Assembly (NCBI RefSeq): GCF_000507245.1
Contig: NC_023035.1
Location: 447,001 to 511,000 of the forward strand
DNA: 64,000 nucleotides
Source: Salinispira pacifica
Lineage (GTDB): Bacteria > Spirochaetota > Spirochaetia > DSM-27196 > Salinispiraceae
Reading direction: 5' to 3'
The notes below the pieces were generated by a model that did not search any database, was not told the DNA's origin, and saw only the letters and a list, made by a program, of their open reading frames with translations. Position numbers and translations under genes: made by a program. Shown piece after piece: positions 33,693 to 41,984 of the stretch (position 1 is the stretch's first letter; the number at the start of each line of letters is the position of its first letter).

Positions 33693-35113
33693 ACGTGTAT
33701 TTTCTCCGGCGAAACTCCAGCCGCCGCGGCGGCGGCAGAGGAAGAGCCGGGCGTTTTTGGGTGCTTGCAGCCCTGGTTCTTCTGCAGTTTTCATGCTCAG
33801 CCCCGCCGTTTTTTCCCGGACTTTCCAATGCTGCAAAGCTGATTTCCCGCATGGACCCCGGGGGCGGGATCGTAATTCAGGATATTCCCCGATGGCAGAT
33901 TGATGAAATAGGAGACAGATCGCCCATACGTATCTCCCCTCCGGCGTTAACCGGCCCGGATATGCTTGATACCGGAATGTATCTGTTTTTTCCACGGGGA
34001 GATCAACCTGCCGGCAAATATCTGTTCTTCGATGCCCGGGATCCGGAGTTCTCTTCTGATACCCAGGATTATTTGACGGTGACAAAAACCTTGACGGATA
34101 TCAATCTGATTTTTGATGATATGGTATCGAACGGCTATTATTTCGACTATTTGGGAATTGACCTGTACGAACAGGATCTTGAGCGTTGGCCCGCCGGAAT
34201 GTACCCCATTGGATCACAGGACGGCGGTCAGGGAATTCTCAAAGTGGAGCTGGACGGAGCATCTATGAATCTGCAGGCCCAAACCCCCGTGGATACGGCA
34301 TTTGAGTCCTTCAAAGCGACTGAAACAGCAGCGCTGTGGGACAATGGCACTGCAGCATCTTTTCTTTCATCCGACCCTCAGTATTCCTCGGAAGGTTTTT
34401 CCTCTTTCACTGAGGATTACCGTGTACTGGGGTTTTCGCCGCCGTATCAGAGCAGCAATGCAGCCGATTCATCCAGGCTCAGCTATCTGGTGTTTCACTG
34501 GCCCACAGAGACCGCCTATGAAATTGCCCTGGACTATCAACTTCAATTCGACCAGACAAGCCCCGCCGGAACCATCGCCATGTCCGACCCGGCGGTTCAC
34601 GGTATTATCCGTCTGCCCCGGGATGATGATGGCCGGCCGGATGAGCGCTACAGCCCGGTGGGGTTCTACCACCGGCGCAGTAACCAGGACAGCCCCCGCT
34701 CCTATTTTTCGGTGGTTGACCGAAATATCAGCGAATTTATCACCTTCACATGGGACAGCAGCGACCCGGGACTTACGGAGAGAACCGCCGAAAAGCTCCT
34801 GCGAAACGGTGAACCTGTTCGGGGGCGGCTGCTGAACGTCCTTCACGACGGAACTCTGGTGTTCAACAGTCAGGGAGTGCTCAGCTTCTATGGGGAGTCA
34901 GACGGCAGATGGGCGGATCTGAATGCCGGATCCCTGAAGTTCCTAGGCGAACGCTATGATTCCGACGGGGAAGAATGGCGGGTGTTTTTCCGGTATGAGC
35001 TGACCGCCGAGCAGGATTCCTCCTCAAATACCGATGAAGAATCCCTTTTTATGCTGGAGCAGCGCCTGTATTCCATCCCCACCGCCGGACTCTATGAAGA
35101 GATCGGCTATTAG
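33689..35113 (+). CDS. Putative lipoprotein (B2)
   Basis: The 474-residue protein has an arginine-rich amino end and a hydrophobic run ending LLQFSC, a lipobox near residue 35. The body has repeated short acidic and aromatic stretches (LFFPRGDQPAGKYLFFDARD, NISEFITFTWDSSDPG) but no known domain. It overlaps the upstream barrel-type gene by four bases (ATGA). It ends 16 bases before the convergent coiled-coil gene. It completes an A1-B1-A2-B2 alternation and probably works with A2. Confidence 0.65.
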   Translation: MNVYFLRRNSSRRGGGRGRAGRFWVLAALVLLQFSCSAPPFFPGLSNAAKLISRMDPGGGIVIQDIPRWQIDEIGDRSPIRISPPALTGPDMLDTGMYLFFPRGDQPAGKYLFFDARDPEFSSDTQDYLTVTKTLTDINLIFDDMVSNGYYFDYLGIDLYEQDLERWPAGMYPIGSQDGGQGILKVELDGASMNLQAQTPVDTAFESFKATETAALWDNGTAASFLSSDPQYSSEGFSSFTEDYRVLGFSPPYQSSNAADSSRLSYLVFHWPTETAYEIALDYQLQFDQTSPAGTIAMSDPAVHGIIRLPRDDDGRPDERYSPVGFYHRRSNQDSPRSYFSVVDRNISEFITFTWDSSDPGLTERTAEKLLRNGEPVRGRLLNVLHDGTLVFNSQGVLSFYGESDGRWADLNAGSLKFLGERYDSDGEEWRVFFRYELTAEQDSSSNTDEESLFMLEQRLYSIPTAGLYEEIGY

Positions 35114-35129
35114 GACAGATGTGCTGGAC

Positions 35130-37805
35130 TCATTGATCCAGAATCAGCAGCATGTTCTCGTAGAAATCCAGCATGTCCGGATTATCCGTCTGTTCCATCT
35201 GCTGCGAGATGTACTCTCTCCGGGCCCCGGGCGGGTAGCTGGATACCGCATAGATTTCATCCGCAAGCTCCAGAATTACCGCTTCTTTACCGGCTGCTTC
35301 AAAGGCCCGGTCGTAGCGTTTGATTCGCTGAGACAGACCGGGAAAGGCGTCCTGCACTTCGGGAGCGGACAGAAAGCGGTCCAGGGCGATTTTCCCCTGA
35401 AGGATGGCCCGGTCTTCAACCCCTGCTGCAAGCTGCTCTTCTGCCCGGACATATCTTTCATAGGCACTGATCATGGAGCTGTAGTCTTCTGCCACCGCCG
35501 CAAGCTGCTCCACCTGTTCCTGAAGTGAAGCAATCCGTGCCCGGGTTTCCGCATTCAGCCGCTGACTGCTGGTTTCGGTTACCTCAAGTTCCCGTTCAAG
35601 TCTGTCATTTTCCTCTTCAAGATTGGTCACCTGGGTGTCCAGTGAACTGATTCTGTTGCTTTCCCGGGCAATCTGACGTTCCAGACGGGTCAGCTCCGTT
35701 TCCAGTTCGCTGATTCTCGATTCTCTGGCGGCCAGCTCAGCCCGGTTATTCTCAAGTTCCTGGCGAAGCTCGGGTGCTGTTTCCCCGGCGGTTGGTTCAG
35801 CCGTCTCCCGGGCCTGGAGTTCCCGGAGTGCGTCCAGGGCATTCTGCTGTGCGGTTTCCGCCTGAGCCCGTGCCTGCTCGGCCCGCTGAAGTGCCAGACC
35901 GGTTTGAGCCAGTTCGTCCTCCCTGCTGCTGAGACGGTTTTCCAGCTCGGAGATCTGATCTTCCAGTTCACTCAATCTGCTGCGGGTACTCTCCAGCTCG
36001 GCCATGCCCTCTTCAAGTTCCTGTGCGCTGCCGGCTGCATCTGCCTCGGATCCCTGGAGTCTGCTGTTCAGAAGTGCAATTTGTTCTTCCAGGTTCTGCT
36101 CATTGCCCCGGCGGGTTTCAAGTTCCTGCTGAAGACTGTCTATCTGGGCCAGCAGATCTTCAGTTTCCGCATCCAGGTTTTCCCGGGCTCCTTCGAGATC
36201 CTCCACCCCGCTGCGCAGGCGTGTCAGCTCCTGGCTCTGACGGCTGATCCGTGCATTGGCGCTTTCAAGCTCCTGGCGAAGGTCTTCAATGGTCTGATCC
36301 CGCTGATCTATGGTGAGCTGCCGGGACTGAATCTGATCCTGTAAGCCGATGATGGTATCGGTCTGTTCCTGTATTTGCTGATTCAGCCGGGTTTCAAGTT
36401 CCGCCAGCTGAACCTGATATTCCTCTTCAGCCCGGGCCAGAGCCTGCTGTTCCCCTGATTCTTCCGCCGCTTCCACCGCATTCTCCAGCGCGGCCTGATC
36501 CTGCCGTTCATCCGCCTGCTCCAGAGCCTGGTATGACCGGGATATTTCAGGAATCAGGTTGACCGCCTCCCGGTACAGCTCAAGTGCCTGTTCCCCTTCA
36601 CCCCGGTTCTGAAGCTGGGCGGCCTGTCCGTAAATCGCCTGTATTTCGCCGACCAGTTCTGCCGTACGTGCAAGGCTGGTACTCTCGGTATTGCGCCGCT
36701 GATTGCTGGTGATCAGTCTGGAGAGAGAATCCGCCAGAAACAATTCGGTGTCCCTGCGCCGGCTGAGGCTTTCGGTTTCCAGAAATGCCGGGGTGCTGAG
36801 AAAATTCCGCAGAAGCTCAATGGTATTTTGGGCCTGTTCATAGTTGTCGTTGGAAATCTGGGTTCGGATCCGGGAATAAAATCCGTTCAGCTGGGAGGCC
36901 AGGGCCTGCTCCTCTTCCTGCCGGGCATTGAGTTCTTCCAGGGCGCTCCGGGCTTCACTCACCTCACGGCTTGCTTCATCCAGCTCCTGCTGCTGTTCCT
37001 CCCTGGCGGCATCAAGCTGAGCCTGAAGGGCTTCCTCCCGGGCCCTTGCTTCCGCCTGGAGTTCCGCCCTGGCCTGATCGGCTGCGGCCAGTTCGCTGCT
37101 GTATTCATCTTCAATCTGAGCAAGGGCCGCTTCAGCCTGAGCCCGTTCCTCTTCCAGTTCGGTCTGAAAGGATGCCAGGGCCTGTGAGAGTTCGGCTTCT
37201 TTTTCTTCCCTGATTTGGGCAATCCGCTGTTGAATTTCTTCTTCGCTTAAACCCTGGGCACGCAGACGTTCCCGTTCGGCTTCAAGCTCGCTTTCCAGCT
37301 CTTCTCTGAGAAGCTGCTCCCTGGCGGCCAGACGTTCATCAAAGTTTCTGGCGAGATTGCTTCGCTCGGTCTCAACCTGCTGGAGGCGGTTCTGAATTTC
37401 GGCGATTTCAGCTTCTTTGGCAGCAAGATTTGCTTCAGCTTCCTCTCTGAGCACCTCCAGAAGGCGTCCTTCTGTGGAACTGAGAGTTTGAACTTCCCGT
37501 TCAATATTGCTTTCATTCTGCCGGAAGAAGTAAAACATCACCGCTAAACCGGCGGCGAGAACCAGCAGACTGAGAAAGTTGACCATCAGGGGCAGACCGA
37601 TTCCCCGCTTCGTACTCTGGAGCTGAAAGGTGTCCGGCCGGACGTCAATGCGGTTGGCGGAAGCCACTTCATTGATTTTTCTGTTGATGCCCTCGAGTTC
37701 TTCCTGTGAGATACCCTGGGAAGAATCTGAACCTTCCTGATGTACAGGAACAGACAGTCCCCGTTTTCGTCTGATGTCCCTGGCTTTCGCCAGCAGTCCG
37801 CTCAT
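35130..37805 (-). CDS. Large membrane-anchored coiled-coil protein
   Basis: The 891-residue protein has a cytoplasmic amino end of about 70 residues. A single membrane span (LPLMVNFLSLLVLAAGLAVMF) follows, then almost 700 residues of heptad-rich, Glu/Gln/Arg/Leu sequence that must form long coiled coils. A short globular carboxyl part (from about residue 785: YSSMISAYERYVRAEEQLAAG) ends the chain. The middle has a TPR-like break (IQAIYGQAAQLQNRGEGEQALELYREAVNLIPEI). It could be a structural or tethering protein. It starts in an ATGA overlap with the exonuclease I gene, so the two are cotranscribed. I know no family name for it. Confidence 0.75.
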   Translation of the reverse strand: MSGLLAKARDIRRKRGLSVPVHQEGSDSSQGISQEELEGINRKINEVASANRIDVRPDTFQLQSTKRGIGLPLMVNFLSLLVLAAGLAVMFYFFRQNESNIEREVQTLSSTEGRLLEVLREEAEANLAAKEAEIAEIQNRLQQVETERSNLARNFDERLAAREQLLREELESELEAERERLRAQGLSEEEIQQRIAQIREEKEAELSQALASFQTELEEERAQAEAALAQIEDEYSSELAAADQARAELQAEARAREEALQAQLDAAREEQQQELDEASREVSEARSALEELNARQEEEQALASQLNGFYSRIRTQISNDNYEQAQNTIELLRNFLSTPAFLETESLSRRRDTELFLADSLSRLITSNQRRNTESTSLARTAELVGEIQAIYGQAAQLQNRGEGEQALELYREAVNLIPEISRSYQALEQADERQDQAALENAVEAAEESGEQQALARAEEEYQVQLAELETRLNQQIQEQTDTIIGLQDQIQSRQLTIDQRDQTIEDLRQELESANARISRQSQELTRLRSGVEDLEGARENLDAETEDLLAQIDSLQQELETRRGNEQNLEEQIALLNSRLQGSEADAAGSAQELEEGMAELESTRSRLSELEDQISELENRLSSREDELAQTGLALQRAEQARAQAETAQQNALDALRELQARETAEPTAGETAPELRQELENNRAELAARESRISELETELTRLERQIARESNRISSLDTQVTNLEEENDRLERELEVTETSSQRLNAETRARIASLQEQVEQLAAVAEDYSSMISAYERYVRAEEQLAAGVEDRAILQGKIALDRFLSAPEVQDAFPGLSQRIKRYDRAFEAAGKEAVILELADEIYAVSSYPPGARREYISQQMEQTDNPDMLDFYENMLLILDQ

Positions 37806-39316
37806 GAAACCTCCAGAGTAATCCTCTTTAATTCATCGAAATATTCCAGCAGCTCCTTGAGAACTATCTTGTCTCTGACCTGAAGCCCCGGTCTGCTCTG
37901 AAGCTTCTCAATTTCCCGGCGGAAGCTGTGGATATCCCGGGCTTCGTTCAGCAGGGGGAAAATGAGACGGTTCTGGCAGAACTCCTTCCAACTCTGGGCG
38001 GCCTTGCCCCTGAGCTGACTGCCGAAATTTCTTCCCAGCATTCTGCTCACCAGTTTGCTCACACGTTCTTTCTGGGTCAGGTTCATGCGCTGAACCCCGG
38101 AAATAAACTCCCGTATACCCGTTTCCCGGGATTTATCATCCATGGAGAGCAATTCCTCCATGCTGCGGTGAATAAACGGGAACTGTTCCCTGTCCCCGTC
38201 GGCAAAAAATCCGCCGTAAATTTGATAATCCGGGTCGTCGGGCAGAGATCCCGACGGAGGATCGTTGAATACCTGCCGAATCTTCGCAGTAATATCCTGG
38301 TTCCGTAATAATGTATCCCGGTTATCCAGACATTTCTGAATATCGATATTCAAGGCGTCGGCACGCTCGGGCTTCAGGGAGTTCAGGGGGGCCACGAAGG
38401 GGGCCCGGTTGATTTTGATGCTGTATACCGGATAGCGCCGGTGGGTTTCATCTTCCATGGCCGAGGGGAGGAATACCCTCTTTCGGATCTCTTCAACGCT
38501 CAGATCCAGAATGCGGGACGGGTCGTAGCGCAGATCTGCGCAGAGCATGGTATCCCGGCCCTGGCGCGCGCCTTCCCCGGGTACGCCCAGGGGGCAGATG
38601 AGGGTGGTTGCTCCTTCTTTTCGGGTGAGCAGGGGGGAGCTGTGCACCAGCGCCGGGCGGCTGTTCAGGTTGAACAGTTTTCTCAGCTCGTCCTTCTTCC
38701 GGTGTTTCCAGCTCCAGTTGAAAAGCCGGGGCTGTTTGTCATGAATCAGCTTTGCCATTTCAATGGTGGCGTATACATCCGAAAGGGCATCGTGAGCCTG
38801 ATCGTGGCCGATACCGTTGGCCGCCGAAAGCCGTTCCAATCGGAACTGAGGTTTCCCCTCATCTGTTTCCGGCCAGATGATCCCCTCCGGACGCAGATCA
38901 TGGGTTGCCCGTACGAGATTGATGATATCCCAGCGGCTGTTGCCGTTGGAGTACTCCCTGAGGTAGGGATCGAACAGGTTTCGGTAGAAAAGATTACGGA
39001 TGAACTCGTCATCGAAGGCAATGGAATTGTATCCGGTGACGGTTGTGCCGGGAACCATCATGATATTGAATATTTCCCGGGCAAACTGGTACTCAGGTAA
39101 ACCCTTGCTTCTGCATTCCCGGGGGGTGATCCCCGTCACCAGGCAGGCCTGGGGGTCGGGAAGGTAATCCTCAGAAGGGATGCAGTAGAGCACCACCGGT
39201 TCGCCGATGATTTCAAATTTCATGTTGGTGCGCACAGCGGCAAATTGGGCTATGCGGTCATGAAAGGGATTCGTGCCGAAGGTTTCCAGGTCGTACCAGA
39301 GAAATGATTGTTCCAT
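37802..39316 (-). CDS. sbcB: Exodeoxyribonuclease I
   Basis: This 504-residue enzyme has the DEDDh exonuclease domain of SbcB at residues 1-200. FLWYDLETFGTNP carries the first Asp and Glu, TGYNSIAFDDEFIRNLFYRNL follows, and GHDQAHDALSDVYATIEMAKL gives the last His and Asp. The rest follows the SH3-like and helical ExoI parts, including the PAL/CPLG segment. It digests single-stranded DNA 3' to 5' and works in recombination and mismatch repair. The carboxyl end overlaps the next gene by four bases. Its start lies inside a promoter shared with the divergent ABC transporter. Confidence 0.93.
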   Translation of the reverse strand: MEQSFLWYDLETFGTNPFHDRIAQFAAVRTNMKFEIIGEPVVLYCIPSEDYLPDPQACLVTGITPRECRSKGLPEYQFAREIFNIMMVPGTTVTGYNSIAFDDEFIRNLFYRNLFDPYLREYSNGNSRWDIINLVRATHDLRPEGIIWPETDEGKPQFRLERLSAANGIGHDQAHDALSDVYATIEMAKLIHDKQPRLFNWSWKHRKKDELRKLFNLNSRPALVHSSPLLTRKEGATTLICPLGVPGEGARQGRDTMLCADLRYDPSRILDLSVEEIRKRVFLPSAMEDETHRRYPVYSIKINRAPFVAPLNSLKPERADALNIDIQKCLDNRDTLLRNQDITAKIRQVFNDPPSGSLPDDPDYQIYGGFFADGDREQFPFIHRSMEELLSMDDKSRETGIREFISGVQRMNLTQKERVSKLVSRMLGRNFGSQLRGKAAQSWKEFCQNRLIFPLLNEARDIHSFRREIEKLQSRPGLQVRDKIVLKELLEYFDELKRITLEVS

Positions 39317-39336
39317 AGATTGCTAGAGTTTATAAT
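39308..39336 (+). promoter_or_regulatory. Probable promoter of the NatAB-type transporter genes
   Basis: TTGTTC (39308-39313) and a perfect TATAAT (39331-39336) are 17 bases apart, upstream of the ATP-binding gene that starts at 39382. The -35 lies inside the first codons of the divergent sbcB gene. The downstream leader carries GTGAGGAG. Confidence 0.5.
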
Positions 39337-39381
39337 AGATCACGATTCGGGTCATCACCGGATTATTGTGAGGAGTATCTA

Positions 39382-40287
39382 ATGCTTGAACTTCAAGAGT
39401 TGAAAAAGGATTTTGAGGGTGTACGTGCGGTGGATTCACTGAGCCTGAGCCTGAAGCGGAGCGGTATTTTCGGCCTCCTGGGTCCCAACGGAGCGGGAAA
39501 ATCCACAACCATCCGAATGATCCTCCAGATCATCATGGCAGACAGCGGAAAGATTTTATTTGACGGAAGACCCATCACCTCCGCAGACCGTGAACGGATC
39601 GGCTATCTGCCGGAGGAACGGGGGTTGTATCCTAAAATGAAATGCGGAGAAACCCTGGAGTACTTCGCCCGGCTGAAGTCCGTGGAGCCCGGGGAAAATT
39701 TGAACCGCCGAATAGATTACTGGCTGGATCGTTTCCAGCTCAGTGAGTATAAGAACCGCAAAGTGGACGATTTAAGCAAGGGAATGGGGCAGAAGCTCCA
39801 GTTTATTGTGACTTTGCTGCACGACCCGGATCTGCTGATCCTTGACGAACCCTTCAGCGGTCTGGATCCTCTGAGTCAGAATCTGATTCTTGAAATTCTC
39901 ACCGAGCTGAAACGGGATGGAAAAACGATTCTCTTTTCCACGCACATAATGGATCATGCGGAAAAAATCTGTGACGAAATCTGCATCATCAACCGGGGGG
40001 CACAAATACTCAGCGGACGCCTGAGCGACATTAAAAGCAGCAGGGGGAATAACACCCTCTACCTTGAATCGGAGCAGGACTTTCCCCGATTGGAAGATAT
40101 TCCCGGGGTTCAGTCGGTACTTTCCTTTCCCCGGGGGAGGGAGATTATGCTGGAGCAGGGGAACGACGGCCAGCAGCTTCTGAAAACCCTGCTTGAGCAG
40201 ATATCAATTCAGAGATTTGAATTCAAAGCCCCCTCCCTGCACGCAATATATTCCGAACTCCTTGGAGCAGATCATGAAAAGCAATAA
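39382..40287 (+). CDS. ABC exporter ATP-binding protein (NatA-like)
   Basis: The 301-residue protein has the Walker A motif GPNGAGKST near residue 35, the signature LSKGMGQKLQ near 130, and Walker B ILDEPFSGLDPLSQN near 152, followed by the switch histidine in FSTHIMDHAEK. The extended carboxyl part after residue 210 is the usual regulatory tail of the NatA/DrrA group. It pairs with the following permease gene, overlapping it by 14 bases. NatAB of Bacillus exports sodium, but many related pairs export other substrates, so the cargo is unknown. Confidence 0.9.
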   Translation: MLELQELKKDFEGVRAVDSLSLSLKRSGIFGLLGPNGAGKSTTIRMILQIIMADSGKILFDGRPITSADRERIGYLPEERGLYPKMKCGETLEYFARLKSVEPGENLNRRIDYWLDRFQLSEYKNRKVDDLSKGMGQKLQFIVTLLHDPDLLILDEPFSGLDPLSQNLILEILTELKRDGKTILFSTHIMDHAEKICDEICIINRGAQILSGRLSDIKSSRGNNTLYLESEQDFPRLEDIPGVQSVLSFPRGREIMLEQGNDGQQLLKTLLEQISIQRFEFKAPSLHAIYSELLGADHEKQ

Positions 40288-41509
40288 AACCTGGGTAATA
40301 GCCCTGCAGCATTTGCGCACCACGGCGCTGACCAAAGCCTTCGCCGTTACAACGATTCTGGGACCGTTTCTGATTCTGGCCATCTCAATTCTCCCCGGGC
40401 TTCTTGCCAACGATCCCTTCACCTATGACGACGATACCAGGGTGGCCTTGGTGCGGCCGGATGATGAGAGCCTCTTCCGCAACATCGAAAATGCACTGGA
40501 AGAGGGGGGCGGAAGAATTATTCTGGAGCCCGTGTCCGGGGAGGATGAAGGAAGGAAACTTCTGGACGAAGATGAGGTGACCGCCATGGTTGCCCTTTCC
40601 GAGGATCTGGAAACCATCCGCTACTTCAGCAAAACCGATACCGCATACCACATTCAGCAGGCTGTCCGGGGAGCAGTGAACTCCATTGCGTACCAGCGGA
40701 AGCTTGAAAAATACAATATTGAGCCCCGGGTCGCCGAAGACCTGAACAGTAATCCCCAATTCCGCTTCATTCGGGTGGGAGCTGCCGGAGATGACGATCA
40801 GGGGGATGATGGTTTTGAGAACACCATATTTGTGGTGGTCACCCTGACCATGCTTCTGTATATGACCATCCTCTTCTACGGTCAGGTGATAGCCCGCTCG
40901 GTGGTTCTGGAGAAAACCAGCAGGACCATAGACCTGATGATGAGCTCGGTGAGCAGCGGACAGCTGATGATGGGTAAGATCCTGGGCATCGGCACCGCAG
41001 GGGTGATCCAGTACGGCATTTGGATCGGCGCACTCCTGCTGTTCAGTTCGGTAAGCCGGGAACTGTGGGATATCGGTTTGCCTGCCAGCCTTCAGCCCGG
41101 AAATCTCCTGATACTCATGGTGTTTTTTGTGCTTGGATTTCTGCTGTATGCGGCCTTTTACTCAGCCATCGGGGCTGCGAGCAAGGATGAGCAGCAGGTG
41201 GGGCAGCTGGGTATGCCGCTGATCCTGTTTCTCATTGTGCCCATGATGATGATCGCTCCCATTACCATCAGTCCCGGCAGTTCCATGGCAGTTGGGTTGA
41301 GCCTTTTTCCCCTGACCAGTCCGCTGGTGATGGTGATGCGTTCGGTGGCGGCTGCAGTCCCCCCGTTCCAGGTGGTTCTTTCAGCGGGAATCCTCATCGC
41401 ATCCATTTTTGCTGTGGGATACATTGCAGCCAGAATTTTCCGTACTGGAATTCTCATGACCGGGAAAAAGGTCCGGCTTTCCGAGGTGCTGCGCTGGATT
41501 CGGGAATGA
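40274..41509 (+). CDS. ABC exporter permease (NatB-like)
   Basis: This 411-residue membrane protein belongs to the ABC-2 permease group. A first span at about residues 20-45 is followed by a long extracytoplasmic part and then about five spans beginning FVVVTLTMLLYMTILFYGQVIARSV and ending near VLSAGILIASIFAVGYIAARIF. The segment KTSRTIDLMMSSVSSGQLMMGKILG is characteristic of NatB. The ATG at 40274 with GGAGCAGATC is better than the earlier frame at 40193, since it overlaps the ATPase gene by only 14 bases and begins right before the first span. Confidence 0.85.
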   Translation: MKSNKTWVIALQHLRTTALTKAFAVTTILGPFLILAISILPGLLANDPFTYDDDTRVALVRPDDESLFRNIENALEEGGGRIILEPVSGEDEGRKLLDEDEVTAMVALSEDLETIRYFSKTDTAYHIQQAVRGAVNSIAYQRKLEKYNIEPRVAEDLNSNPQFRFIRVGAAGDDDQGDDGFENTIFVVVTLTMLLYMTILFYGQVIARSVVLEKTSRTIDLMMSSVSSGQLMMGKILGIGTAGVIQYGIWIGALLLFSSVSRELWDIGLPASLQPGNLLILMVFFVLGFLLYAAFYSAIGAASKDEQQVGQLGMPLILFLIVPMMMIAPITISPGSSMAVGLSLFPLTSPLVMVMRSVAAAVPPFQVVLSAGILIASIFAVGYIAARIFRTGILMTGKKVRLSEVLRWIRE

Positions 41510-41514
41510 TTCCG

Positions 41515-41605
41515 GCTATAGTATTACATAGCCGTAGTAGCATTCAGCAGCTATGGTGTTACAGCCATGGCTTTACAGCGATGGAATTATAGTTATGGAA
41601 TCATA
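41515..41605. repeat. Degenerate tandem repeat array, 14-16 bp period, six units
   Basis: Four adjacent 14-base units lie at 41550-41563, 41564-41577, 41578-41591 and 41592-41605, each of the form G-Y-N-ATGG-NN-TTACA or close to it (for example GCCATGGCTTTACA). Two related 16-base units lie just before at 41515-41530 and 41531-41546. The array fills the gap between the permease gene and the next small gene, whose start at 41637 lies 32 bases after it. No function is known to me. Confidence 0.65.
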
Positions 41606-41636
41606 ATGACGGATACACAGACGGACGGCGGTATAC

Positions 41637-41981
41637 GTGGCGGACAGAAATACAACGCTGCTGGATTGCATTAAAGGCAACCGGTATGTGACAGTACAGA
41701 ATGCTCTCATGAGGGTCAGCGATCAGAATCTTGCGCTGGCCCTTTACTATCTCCACGAAGAGGATAGAAGATATGTTCTTTCCTTTATCGCACCCGCCAA
41801 GACCGAGCGTGTTGAAACTGCACTCAAGCGGCTTGAGCAGGTGAAGGTTCGGGATGAGTACTGCAGTCATGCAGTGGAACTGATTATCGGTCATATTCGG
41901 GGGATGCACGGGGACCGCAGCAGTCAGGCTATTACCGGCCCCGGAAACGGCCGTGAACTGTACAGAAGAGGAAGGAACTAA
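41637..41981 (+). CDS. Small conserved-looking protein of unknown function
   Basis: I do not recognise this 114-residue protein with certainty. It looks wholly alpha-helical: VTVQNALMRVSDQNLALALYYL, EEDRRYVLSFIAPAKTERVETALKRLEQ and HAVELIIGHIRGMHG. The pattern of two short helical repeats with ALYYL and VLSFIAPAKT resembles one module of FliG, but no motor residues are evident. It begins with GTG and a weak binding site, ends in a charged tail, and lies four bases before the amylase gene, so both are likely cotranscribed. Confidence 0.55.
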   Translation: MADRNTTLLDCIKGNRYVTVQNALMRVSDQNLALALYYLHEEDRRYVLSFIAPAKTERVETALKRLEQVKVRDEYCSHAVELIIGHIRGMHGDRSSQAITGPGNGRELYRRGRN

Positions 41982-41984
41982 CCA

